Source: an uncultured Eubacteriales bacterium (GTDB lineage: Bacteria > Bacillota > Clostridia > Oscillospirales > Acutalibacteraceae). From it: a DNA stretch of 64,000 nt. A program made the translations under genes and the position numbers. The notes beneath the pieces are model-generated. The model did not search any database. It saw only the letters and a program-made list of their open reading frames with translations, and was not told the origin of the DNA. Positions 52,788 through 60,139 of this stretch are shown here, piece by piece (within the stretch, counting starts at the first letter, position 1; each line of letters opens with the position of its first letter). Location of the stretch: the NCBI GenBank assembly GCA_934486705.1, contig CAKSQS010000001.1:62001-126000 (forward strand), in the 5' to 3' direction.

Positions 52788-53480
52788 TCAGGGCTTGCTG
52801 AAATTATGCGAGCCCGTTTTTTCGCGGCTTATAAGCTCTTTGAGCCTATCGTTTTCAAAAACCGCCGTGCCGCTCAAAGAAGCGCCGTCCTCGGTTTTTA
52901 TAAATCGCGGCAGAAAAAACTTGTTTTTCCCGTTTTCCCGCGCCGATTCAACCTCAAAAAAGCGGCTGTTTGTGCTTTTTCCCATTGCTGCGTTTTGCTG
53001 CTCTATAATGCTCATAATATCATACCCCACGGCGGCGGAGGACTCGGGCTCGCCGCTTAAAAGCTGCTCGGGGTCGGGGGTCGATATCATATAAGCGGAA
53101 ATGGTTATGCGGTTTTCGCCGAAACAATAATCGCATATTTCGGAAAAGAGCTTTTCGTCCGTGTTGTCCCCAATGGCTATTATTCCGCAGTGCTCAAGCA
53201 GCATAGGTCTTGAAAGGCGGGCGGAAATATCTTCAAGCGCGCCGCCTATGGTGGAGCTTTTAGCCGAAAGGGTTTTGGGCTGCGGCGGGGTGTCGGGGTC
53301 TTCGGAATTTATTATTATCAGTTCGCTTGTCACTTTAATTAAAAAACCGTCGCTTTCAAAGCCCAATGCCGAAACCATAAAACGGCGGTCGTTTTTAATG
53401 CTTTCTCCCGCGCTGCGGCAGGCGGTAAGCGTAAGGGTAAGCGATAATACGGTAAAAATCAAACAAAGCCTTTTAATCAA
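52788..53480 (-). CDS. Ger(x)C-type spore germination lipoprotein, short
   Basis: The product (230 aa) has a lipoprotein signal with lipobox LTAC (residues 18-21) and the GerAC N-terminal domain: RFMVSALGFESDGFLIKVT, RPMLLEHCGIIAIG and CFGENRITISAYMISTPDPEQLL. Typical GerAC proteins have about 370 aa; here the C-terminal domain is largely missing, with the end at REKTGSHNFSKP. It overlaps the gerA-type gene by 8 bases and sits between A and B subunits in the order A-C-B. Confidence 0.88.
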   Translation of the reverse strand: MIKRLCLIFTVLSLTLTLTACRSAGESIKNDRRFMVSALGFESDGFLIKVTSELIIINSEDPDTPPQPKTLSAKSSTIGGALEDISARLSRPMLLEHCGIIAIGDNTDEKLFSEICDYCFGENRITISAYMISTPDPEQLLSGEPESSAAVGYDIMSIIEQQNAAMGKSTNSRFFEVESARENGKNKFFLPRFIKTEDGASLSGTAVFENDRLKELISREKTGSHNFSKP

Positions 53481-54990
53481 CCTTTTTGTTCTCCAGTCTT
53501 ACTGAATTACGGCAAAAAATCGGGCGGGTGCGCATATTTTTCCAGGGGGCGCGCCAAAACGTGTCCTTAAGGGATCTGCCGTCGGCAATGTTGAGCGACT
53601 GCGTGGAGCTTACACCGAGGGAGGAAAGCTGCAAAATATGAATAAGCATAAGCGTAAATCCCGCAATATAGCCGTAAAGCCCGAAAAGCGCCGACAGACA
53701 AACAAATATTATTCTGAAATAAAAAACCGCTCCTTTAAGCCGCGGTATCATAAGCCCCGAAATTCCCGAAAGGGCTACTATTATAAGCATGGGCGCGCTT
53801 ATAATTCGCGCCTCAACCGCCGCCTGGCCTACCACAAGCCCGCCCACAATGCTCAAAGCGTGACCTAAGCTTTGCGGCATTCTTACCCCGGTTTCTTTAA
53901 GAATTTCAAATACGAATATAAGCAGTATACACTCCGCAAATGCAGGGAACGGCACGCCGCCGCGCAGCTGCGTTACCGTAAGCGCAAGTGATGTGGGCAG
54001 CAGCTCCTTGTGGTAGGTGGCTGCCGCTATAAATACCGCGGGAATACTTACCGAAAGAAAGAAACATATATATCGGAGTATCCGCCCGACGGATGCAACG
54101 GCATAATTAAGGTAATAGTCCTCGTCCGACTGAAAATTTTCCGAAAACAGGTAGGGAAAGGTAAGCACCACGGGCGTGCCGTCGGCTATAAGTGCAATTC
54201 TGCCCTCAAGCAGACGCGCCGCCACAATGTCGGGGCGCTCGGTAGTGCCCGAGGTTTTAAAGAGCGAGCACGGCTTATCCCGTATAAGCTCGGCAATGTA
54301 GTTTGTATCAAGTATTCCGTCAATATTTATTTTTGAAAGGCGGCGCTTAAGCTCCGCCACCATATCGCCGTCCGCTAAGGAATCAAGGTAGCATATAAAA
54401 ACTATGGTATCGCTGCGCCTGCCTATTCGCACCGTTTCGGTGCAGAGGTCGGGTGTTAAAAGCTTGCGGCGCAGCATTGCCACATTAAGCAGCGCCGCCT
54501 CGTCAAAGCCCTCGCGCGGGCCTTGCAATATCCGTTCGTCATCGGGCTCGCTTATTCCTCTTGTGCGCCAGCCCTTGGTGTTTACGGTTATTGCGGTAAA
54601 GCAGCCGTCAATTAACAGCAGCGTATCTCCGTAAAGCACGGCGCGCAGCATATCGGCAACATTTTGCGTGCCCTTTGTTTCCGAGGCGAAAAGCACCTGA
54701 TTTTCAATATAATCAGCAAAGCTTTTTTCGCTCCGCTCGGTTTGAACTAACAGCAGCGGTTTAACAATAGATTCGTTCACAAGCTCGGAATTTACCATTC
54801 CGTCCATATAAAAAAGGGCGCAGTCGTAGCTGTAATTTCCCCGCACGGCAACTCTTTTAAGCCGCAGTACCGAGTCCTTTTTAAATATATTTTTAAAAAA
54901 TTTTATGTTTTCTTCAAGCAGTTCGCTCGGCAGCGCGCCGCTGTAATCGTCGGTCGCGGCGGCACTGCGCTTTTCAGCGCTTTTTTTCAC
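53473..54990 (-). CDS. GerA-family spore germination protein (A subunit)
   Basis: The A subunit of a germinant receptor: a soluble N-terminal domain (from LPSELLEENIKFFKNIF), then the membrane half with about five segments including PTSLALTVTQLRGGVPFPAFAE and SLGHALSIVGGLVVGQAAVEA, both typical. The frame is open to 55176, but the extra 62 residues are not family-like. GTG 54990 has GTGGGTGAT close upstream and gives 505 aa, the usual size; ATG 55005 is a near alternative. Operon order A-C-B; likely forespore expression. Confidence 0.92.
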   Translation of the reverse strand: MKKSAEKRSAAATDDYSGALPSELLEENIKFFKNIFKKDSVLRLKRVAVRGNYSYDCALFYMDGMVNSELVNESIVKPLLLVQTERSEKSFADYIENQVLFASETKGTQNVADMLRAVLYGDTLLLIDGCFTAITVNTKGWRTRGISEPDDERILQGPREGFDEAALLNVAMLRRKLLTPDLCTETVRIGRRSDTIVFICYLDSLADGDMVAELKRRLSKINIDGILDTNYIAELIRDKPCSLFKTSGTTERPDIVAARLLEGRIALIADGTPVVLTFPYLFSENFQSDEDYYLNYAVASVGRILRYICFFLSVSIPAVFIAAATYHKELLPTSLALTVTQLRGGVPFPAFAECILLIFVFEILKETGVRMPQSLGHALSIVGGLVVGQAAVEARIISAPMLIIVALSGISGLMIPRLKGAVFYFRIIFVCLSALFGLYGYIAGFTLMLIHILQLSSLGVSSTQSLNIADGRSLKDTFWRAPWKNMRTRPIFCRNSVRLENKKVD

Positions 54991-55072
54991 GTTATCACCC
55001 ACCATTGCGTAGTATTCCGCAAAAGCAGGCTTAAATTCAATTTTTTTAATTCTTTGCCACTGCGCGCCGCTC

Positions 55073-55157
55073 TTACACGGTGTAACACTCCGCATTGAAA
55101 AAACATAAAATATTATCGGACAAATAAATTTTGTTTGATTAAATTCTGTAAATACAG
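55073..55157. promoter_or_regulatory. palindromes in the gerA/mazF divergent region
   Basis: TTACACGGTGTAA (55073-55085) is a perfect 13-base palindrome on the gerA side. CTGTAAATACAG (55146-55157) is a palindrome 45 bases before mazF, between a TTGATT (55135-55140) and a weak TAAAAA. Either could be an operator; MazF systems are usually autoregulated. Confidence 0.4.
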
Positions 55158-55201
55158 GTAAAAATATAAGTACCATTATTTAAGCGGAGTGTGAAATAAA
55201 A

Positions 55202-55546
55202 ATGAATATAAAGCGGGGAGAAATATACTATGCCGATCTAAGCCCTGTTGTGGGTTCCGAGCAAGGCGGCGTGCGCCCTGTACTTATAATACAGAACGAT
55301 GTGGGGAATAAATACAGCCCTACGGTTATCGCTGCCGCCATAACCAGCCAGCGCGATAAGACAAATCTTCCTACGCATATTTCCGTAAACGCCGACGGCT
55401 GCGGGCTTGCAAAGGATTCCATAGTGCTGCTCGAGCAGGTAAGAACCATTGATAAACAGCGGCTTAAAGAAAAAATGGGCTGCCTTGATAACGGCTCAAT
55501 GGGGCTTGTTGATAAGGCGCTGTCGGTAAGCTTCGGGCTGAACTGA
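55202..55546 (+). CDS. mazF: MazF/PemK-type endoribonuclease toxin
   Basis: The 114-aa protein is a Firmicute-type MazF (NdoA-like): RGEIYYADLSPVVGSEQGGVRPVLIIQNDVGN is the family start region, followed by VIAAAITSQ, PTHISV and DSIVLLEQVRTIDKQRL. MazF cuts mRNA at short motifs when freed from its antitoxin. No MazE-like ORF lies upstream: the gene starts 212 bases from the GTG of the divergent gerA-type gene. The nearest antitoxin-like protein is the ribbon-helix-helix gene at 55753, on the opposite strand. GCGGAGTG precedes the ATG. Confidence 0.93.
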   Translation: MNIKRGEIYYADLSPVVGSEQGGVRPVLIIQNDVGNKYSPTVIAAAITSQRDKTNLPTHISVNADGCGLAKDSIVLLEQVRTIDKQRLKEKMGCLDNGSMGLVDKALSVSFGLN

Positions 55547-55616
55547 TTCCTTTTTTAATTCTGTATTCGGAATGCGTAATTCGGAATTAACGGATTTTGA
55601 AGTATTACTTTAAAAA

Positions 55617-55691
55617 AGAATACCCCTCAGTCACTAAAGTGACAGCTCCCCTCTATTTCGGTTTGCACCGAAAAGAAGGGAGCCTTTGTTT
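55617..55691 (+). terminator. terminator of mazF with flanking repeat-like sequence
   Basis: GCTCCC...TTCGG pairs with CCGAA...GGGAGC (55645-55683) around TTTGCA, with internal mismatches, and CTTTGTTTTG follows. Just before it, the CAGTCACTAAAGTGACAG segment is itself a small palindrome. The segment 55547-55752 has no other gene. Confidence 0.65.
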
Positions 55692-55752
55692 TGCAAAAAA
55701 AATTACACCGTCAGTGTGTGGATTGCTGATTGAGAGCGAGGGGGTGTTTAAA

Positions 55753-55914
55753 CTATAATTTAATCTCCCCGTGAGTTTTTTCAAATTCATCTATTGCGCC
55801 ACGTATTAAAATCAGAATTTCGCTGTTGGCACTTCTGCCCTCATAATCGGCAAAAACATGGAGCTTGTCAAGCATTTTTTCATCAATTCTTATCGATAAG
55901 CTTTTAATAGCCAT
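55753..55914 (-). CDS. short ribbon-helix-helix (Arc/CopG-like) protein
   Basis: This 53-aa gene was found by hand translation on the minus strand. It begins MAIKSLSIRIDEKMLDKL, continues with RSANSEILILIRGAIDEFE, and ends GEIKL. The initial beta strand with alternating residues followed by two helices is the Arc/CopG ribbon-helix-helix pattern; such proteins are common antitoxins or repressors. GAGG lies 8 bases before the ATG. It starts 9 bases after the XRE gene at 55924 and is the last gene of that small operon. It faces mazF tail-to-tail. Confidence 0.75.
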   Translation of the reverse strand: MAIKSLSIRIDEKMLDKLHVFADYEGRSANSEILILIRGAIDEFEKTHGEIKL

Positions 55915-55923
55915 AATATAACC

Positions 55924-56184
55924 TCACTTAATTTCATTACTGTCTCCGCATAGCCAATCCATAGAAACTCCGAGTGCTTTGGCAAGTATTCTGAGCTCCG
56001 CATCACATACATGTCGCTGATTTTTCTCTATACGCGAAATAATCAGCGGAGTCATATCCATGCCCATAAACTGTATTTTCCGCGCTAAATCATCCTGCGT
56101 CATAGGGGGCTTTTGCAGGGCTCTTCCGAGCCTGACACGCTCTCCGCAAATGTTCCCTTTAATCAAAAAAAGACTTTTTGCCAT
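55924..56184 (-). CDS. XRE-family helix-turn-helix regulator
   Basis: A single-domain HTH protein of 86 aa: ICGERVRLGRALQKPPMTQDDLARKI, then TPLIISRIEKNQRHVCDAELRILAKALGVSMDWLCG, a clear Cro/CI pattern. I chose ATG 56184 because GGGGAG lies 7 bases upstream; the start at 56241 would overlap the upstream gene and has no site. It follows another XRE gene by 22 bases and precedes the ribbon-helix-helix gene, so three small DNA-binding proteins share a transcript. Confidence 0.85.
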   Translation of the reverse strand: MAKSLFLIKGNICGERVRLGRALQKPPMTQDDLARKIQFMGMDMTPLIISRIEKNQRHVCDAELRILAKALGVSMDWLCGDSNEIK

Positions 56185-56206
56185 ATAAATACTCCCCAAA
56201 AAACCG

Positions 56207-56449
56207 TTATTCTCTGCCGAACAGAAAATCAAGCGATACATTAAGAATTTTTGAAATTGCGTCTATTTCAATATCGGTTATTGCGCGCTTGCCGTTTTCA
56301 ATTCTCGAAATTGAACCGCGGCAGGTATATACCGCCTCTAATTCTAATTTTTCGGAGAGCTGTTTTTGTGTCATTCCGGCTTTTTCTCTGGCGGCTTTGA
56401 TTTGCGAACCTATTATATTAACATTTTCCGTATCAATTATTCTTTTCAT
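56207..56449 (-). CDS. XRE-family helix-turn-helix regulator
   Basis: This 80-aa protein has a textbook HTH: IGSQIKAAREKAGMTQKQLSEKL, YTCRGSISRIENGKRAITD and IDAISKILNVSLDFLFGR. GGTGAAAAA precedes the ATG. It is the first gene of the minus-strand operon and is divergent from SLOG copy B, with two palindromes between them. By analogy with the array at 18936-19715, it probably controls this intergenic region. Confidence 0.88.
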   Translation of the reverse strand: MKRIIDTENVNIIGSQIKAAREKAGMTQKQLSEKLELEAVYTCRGSISRIENGKRAITDIEIDAISKILNVSLDFLFGRE

Positions 56450-56461
56450 TTTTTCACCTTA

Positions 56462-56528
56462 ATGTCTTGATTTTAGACATTTTTAGTGTATACTTAAATT
56501 TGAAGAATAATGTCCTACACATAGGACA
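56462..56528. promoter_or_regulatory. two operator-like palindromes between the XRE genes and SLOG copy B
   Basis: ATGTCT-N7-AGACAT (56462-56480) lies against the XRE start. TGTCCTA-CACA-TAGGACA (56511-56528) lies just before the SLOG ribosome site and has perfect 7-bp arms. Both share a TGTC...GACA core, as if read by related dimeric repressors. Confidence 0.65.
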
Positions 56529-56541
56529 CAGGAGAAAATTT

Positions 56542-56994
56542 ATGACCGTAACATTTTTCGGGCATCGTAACACGCCGAGCGCGGCAAGACCGTGGGTTAA
56601 TCTGCTTTTAAAGGAGCTTATAGAAAAAGACGGGGCGGATACGTTTTATATCGGCAACGAGGGCAGCTTTGATTGGATGGTATACGATACGCTGCAGGAA
56701 CTGAAAACAGAATATCCGTTTATAAAATATAAGGTTGTTTTGGCTTATTTGCAAAGGCGGAAAAAGGATATAAAGGCTTTCAGCCCCTCGGAAACAATTT
56801 TTCCCGAAGAGCTTACAAAAACGCCGCTGCGTTTTGCAATAGCAAAGCGTAATCGCATTATGTTAGGTTATGCAGATACCGTGGTGACCTATGTTGAGCA
56901 TCCGGGCGGAGGAGCAGCGGATTTCAAAAGACTTGCCGAGGACGGCGGCAAAAGGGTAATAAATCTTTATGAAATAATGAAAAACTCTCACTGA
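56542..56994 (+). CDS. SLOG-family (YpsA-like) protein, copy B
   Basis: The 150-aa product begins TVTFFGHRNTP, keeping the GHR motif of SLOG/YpsA-like proteins. It continues with DTFYIGNEGSFDWMVYDTLQELK, then AIAKRNRIMLGYADTVVTYVEH, GGAADFKRLAEDGGKRVINL. This matches the order of copy A (18292-18797): GHR, Gly/Phe-Asp loop, RNxxM, Gly loop, IN. ATG 56542 has AGGAG upstream. It is divergent from XRE regulators. The fold suggests a nucleotide-like ligand; activity is unknown. Confidence 0.83.
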   Translation: MTVTFFGHRNTPSAARPWVNLLLKELIEKDGADTFYIGNEGSFDWMVYDTLQELKTEYPFIKYKVVLAYLQRRKKDIKAFSPSETIFPEELTKTPLRFAIAKRNRIMLGYADTVVTYVEHPGGGAADFKRLAEDGGKRVINLYEIMKNSH

Positions 56995-57039
56995 TTTACT
57001 TTTTCGTTAAAATGCGGTATAATAATAGCGGTGATAATA

Positions 57040-57579
57040 ATGGATATTAAAAAACAGGCGTACAGCGCCGCAGCGGAAATAATAGAAATTGCAAATTTAA
57101 AGGCGGGGCAGATGCTTGTTGTAGGCTGCTCCACAAGTGAGATTTTGGGCGCGAAGATCGGCACGGAGTCATCCCCCGATACCGCAAAGGCGGTTTTTGA
57201 TGGCATTTACACCGCCGCAAATGAAAAGGGAGTGTTTGTTGCGGCGCAGTGCTGCGAGCATTTAAATCGCGCTTTAATATGCGAGCGCAAAGCCGTGCCG
57301 TATTCCGAAATTGTGAACGTTGTGCCTTTTCCGAAAGCGGGCGGTTCGTTTGCAACGGCGGCATACGACGCGTTTACAGACCCCGTGGCGGTTGAAGAAA
57401 TAAAAGCCGACGCAGGGCTTGATATAGGTTTTACCCTTATAGGTATGCACTTAAAAAGGGTCGCTGTTCCCGTAAGGCTTAAAAACGACAGTATAGGCAG
57501 CGCGCGCGTGCTGGCGGCAAGGGTACGCCCGAAATTTATCGGCGGCGAAAGAGCACACTATAATGAAAACATACTTTAA
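57040..57579 (+). CDS. YwlG/TIGR01440 (DUF436) family protein
   Basis: This 179-aa protein has the conserved YwlG features: MLVVGCSTSEILGAKIGTESS, VFVAAQCCEHLNRALI, VVPFPKAGGSFATAAYDAF and AGLDIGFTLIGMHLKRVAVPVR. The function is unknown; the conserved Cys/His/Glu residues hint at an enzyme. I chose ATG 57040, which has GGTGAT upstream, over GTG 57031. It stands alone after SLOG copy B, and may share its transcript since the gap is 45 bases without a terminator. Confidence 0.88.
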   Translation: MDIKKQAYSAAAEIIEIANLKAGQMLVVGCSTSEILGAKIGTESSPDTAKAVFDGIYTAANEKGVFVAAQCCEHLNRALICERKAVPYSEIVNVVPFPKAGGSFATAAYDAFTDPVAVEEIKADAGLDIGFTLIGMHLKRVAVPVRLKNDSIGSARVLAARVRPKFIGGERAHYNENIL

Positions 57580-57669
57580 ACTTTTTTTACTTTTTAGACA
57601 AAAATATTACAAAAAATACCCCATTATGACATTTCTATAAATTTATTTCACCTTATGTATAAATATTGG

Positions 57670-57698
57670 TTGTATTTGCTAACGAAGTGTGTTATAAT
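57670..57698 (+). promoter_or_regulatory. promoter of the EF-G-like gene
   Basis: TTGTAT (57670-57675) and TATAAT (57693-57698) are 17 bases apart. The stretch 57580-57669 is AT-rich and holds no gene. Confidence 0.7.
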
Positions 57699-57749
57699 CA
57701 TTCTATAACATAAATCGGCTTTGTCGGTTTTTCAAAGGAGTGCATTATA

Positions 57750-59786
57750 TTGAAACAGTATTCTCAGCAATCAATACATAACGTAGCCCTGTTGGGTCAC
57801 GGCGGCTCGGGCAAAACCACCCTTGCAGACGCTGTTCTGTGCTACGGAAAGGCAACCGAGCGCATAGGTAAGATTGCGGACAGTACCACCGTTATGGATT
57901 TTGACCCCGAGGAGAAAAAACGCAAAACTTCGGTTTCGACCTCTGTTTATGCTTTGGAGCTTGGCGGGCATAAGCTTAATATAATAGACGCACCGGGTCT
58001 TTTCGATTTTGCGGGCGGAGTAAGCGAGGCGCTTGCCGCGGCAGACAGCGCGGTTATAGCGGTTTCGGGTAAATCGGGGCTTACAACGGGCGCAAAGCAG
58101 AGCTTTCAAAAGGCGCGCGCGCTTAAAAAAGCGGTTGCTTTCTTTGTGGGCAAGCTTGATTCCACCCACGCGCATTTTTACCGTGTAATATCCTCGCTTG
58201 TGGCGAATTACGGCGCGGTTATCTGCCCGGTGGTAATTCCGTATATTGAAAACGACGAGGTTAAATCATATATCGACCTTATAACCAATAAAGCCTACGC
58301 CTGCGACGGCTTGGAGCTTAAAGAAATGCGCCTGCCCGTAAGTAACGAGGCGGACGAAATGCGCAGTATGCTTTTAGAGGCGATTGCTACGGCAGACGAC
58401 GCGCTTATGGAAAAATACTTCGGCGGCGAAGAGTTTACGCCCGAAGAAATAATTGCGGGGCTTAAAAAAGGCGTTGCCGCGGGCGAAATATGCCCTGTTT
58501 TCGCGGGCGTTCAGCAAACGGGCGCGGCAGTTCCGCTTATGACGGATATTCTTCTTAAAATTCTGCCGTCCGCGGCGGACGCGGTTTGTCGGCTTGAAAA
58601 CGGCGAGGAAAAGAGCTTTGACGAAAACGGCGAAAACGCGCTTTTCGTTTTCAAGACCATTGCCGACCCGTTTGTGGGTAAGCTTTCCTATTTCCGCGTG
58701 CTTTCGGGTAAAATCAAAAACGATACCCGCCTTATAAACAACCGCACGGGCGGCGAAGAGCGGCTTTCCAAAATAATGTGGCTTAAGGGCGGCAAGCAAG
58801 AGGACGCAGGCGAAATAATCGCGGGCGATATAGGCTCGGTTTCAAAGCTCGGCAATGTGCTCACGGGGGACACCCTTTCCGCCTCGGGCAAGCTTGCCGC
58901 GGCGGCGGTGGATTTCCCCGCGCCGACTATCTCGGTGGCGGTTTACCCCAAGGCAAAGGGCGATGAAGAAAAGATCACCCAGGCGTTCAGCCGCCTTTGC
59001 GAAGAAGACCCCACCATTAAGGTATATACCGATAACGAGACCCACGAGCAGATACTCTCCGCCCTCGGCGAGCAGCATATCGACGTTATAGTTTCCCGCT
59101 TAAAATCCAAATTCGGCGCGGAGGTAGAGCTTAAAAAGCCGAAAATTGCCTACCGCGAGACTATAAGAAAGCCTGTAAAGGTACAGGGGCGGCACAAAAA
59201 GCAGTCGGGCGGCCACGGTCAGTTCGGTGATGTATGGATTGAGTTTGAGCCCTGCGATTCGGATGAGCTTGTGTTTGAAGAGAAAGTATTCGGCGGCGCC
59301 GTACCGAAAAACTTCTTCCCCGCGGTTGAAAAGGGACTGCGCGATTGCACCGCAAAGGGCGTTTTGGCGGGCTACCCCATGGTTGGCATAAAGGCAACGC
59401 TGGTGGACGGCTCGTATCACCCGGTGGACTCCTCGGAAATGTCCTTTAAAATGGCGGCGGCAGTAGCATTTAAAGAGGGAATACCGCAGGCATCTCCCGT
59501 TCTGCTTGAGCCTATAGGCACGCTGAAAGTCTTAGTGCCCGATGAAATGCTCGGCGACGTTATAGGCGATATAAACAAGCGGCGCGGGCGCATTATAGGT
59601 ATGAACCCGGCGGAAAACAAAATGCAGGAAATAATAGGCGAAGTGCCTATGGCTGAAATGTCCGATTTCTCCACCGCAATGCGCTCAATAACCCAGGGCA
59701 CTGCCGTGTTTACTCTTACCCCCACACGCTATGAAGAAGTTCCCGCGTCCCTCGCGCAAAAAATAATCGAATCGGCAAAGGAATAA
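57750..59786 (+). CDS. elongation factor G-like GTPase (EF-G paralogue)
   Basis: The 678-aa protein has the five-domain EF-G layout, but its GTPase motifs differ from canonical EF-G: G1 is GHGGSGKTT, G3 is DAPGLFDF instead of DTPGHVDF, and G4 is GKLD rather than NKMD. This is the EF-G2/FusA-like subgroup whose role in translation is not settled. Domain IV has RHKKQSGGHGQFGDVWIEFEP and domain V has EMLGDVIGDINKRRGRIIG. The start is TTG 57750 after AAAGGAG. The gene is monocistronic, with its own promoter and terminator. Confidence 0.92.
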   Translation: MKQYSQQSIHNVALLGHGGSGKTTLADAVLCYGKATERIGKIADSTTVMDFDPEEKKRKTSVSTSVYALELGGHKLNIIDAPGLFDFAGGVSEALAAADSAVIAVSGKSGLTTGAKQSFQKARALKKAVAFFVGKLDSTHAHFYRVISSLVANYGAVICPVVIPYIENDEVKSYIDLITNKAYACDGLELKEMRLPVSNEADEMRSMLLEAIATADDALMEKYFGGEEFTPEEIIAGLKKGVAAGEICPVFAGVQQTGAAVPLMTDILLKILPSAADAVCRLENGEEKSFDENGENALFVFKTIADPFVGKLSYFRVLSGKIKNDTRLINNRTGGEERLSKIMWLKGGKQEDAGEIIAGDIGSVSKLGNVLTGDTLSASGKLAAAAVDFPAPTISVAVYPKAKGDEEKITQAFSRLCEEDPTIKVYTDNETHEQILSALGEQHIDVIVSRLKSKFGAEVELKKPKIAYRETIRKPVKVQGRHKKQSGGHGQFGDVWIEFEPCDSDELVFEEKVFGGAVPKNFFPAVEKGLRDCTAKGVLAGYPMVGIKATLVDGSYHPVDSSEMSFKMAAAVAFKEGIPQASPVLLEPIGTLKVLVPDEMLGDVIGDINKRRGRIIGMNPAENKMQEIIGEVPMAEMSDFSTAMRSITQGTAVFTLTPTRYEEVPASLAQKIIESAKE

Positions 59787-59810
59787 TTTAAGCCGAAATT
59801 TAAAAAAGTT

Positions 59811-59848
59811 CACCATCCTGTATTATTAAAGCGGGATGGTGATTTTTT
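59811..59848 (+). terminator. terminator of the EF-G-like gene
   Basis: CACCATCC (59811-59818) and GGATGGTG (59834-59841) form a perfect stem followed by ATTTTTTAT. Confidence 0.85.
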
Positions 59849-59983
59849 ATGACAGAATACGGATATGTGCGTGTGTCAAGTATGGATCAAAACGAAGAAA
59901 GACCGCTTAAGCAAAGCCGCGTGCCGACGGGAATTAAAGATTATAATAGAGAAAAACAGGAGTTCAAAAGGTGTACTTTTTGA
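59849..59983 (+). pseudogene. truncated serine recombinase (resolvase) remnant
   Basis: Hand translation from ATG 59849 gives 44 aa beginning TEYGYVRVSSMDQNEERPL, the start of a resolvase/invertase family recombinase, in which the Ser of RVSS is catalytic. The similarity then stops and the frame closes at TGA 59981. Everything downstream of about residue 22 is missing. The remnant ends inside a perfect 17-bp inverted repeat. It marks the left edge of an AT-rich accessory segment. Confidence 0.72.
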
Positions 59984-59994
59984 ACTCCTGTTTT
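59953..59994. repeat. 17-bp perfect inverted repeat at the resolvase remnant
   Basis: AAAACAGGAGTTCAAAA (59953-59969) is exactly complementary to 59978-59994 around an 8-base loop. It may act as a terminator or be a recombination site. Its core is similar to the palindrome at 60093. Confidence 0.7.
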
Positions 59995-60092
59995 ATATGA
60001 TGATTTTATCATACAAATGCCCTAATTTCAAGACTTATTTTTCCATAATTATACTTTTTACATAAAAATACAAAATACTTTTTTAAATTTGG

Positions 60093-60126
60093 ACTTATGT
60101 CAAAAAGTACACTTTTTGATATAAGT
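60093..60126. repeat. 34-base palindrome before the DNA glycosylase gene
   Basis: ACTTATGTCAAAAAGT (60093-60108) pairs with ACTTTTTGATATAAGT (60111-60126), with one mismatch pair. The central 19 bases match the centre of the repeat at 59953-59994 at 16 positions. It overlaps the region just before the ribosome site of the next gene, so it could be an operator as well. Confidence 0.65.
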
Positions 60127-60139
60127 GGGGTGATAAAAA

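Noticed and set aside
59865..60065. 66-codon frame overlapping the resolvase remnant
   Set aside because: It is in a different frame from the recombinase similarity and has no ribosome site or homology features.
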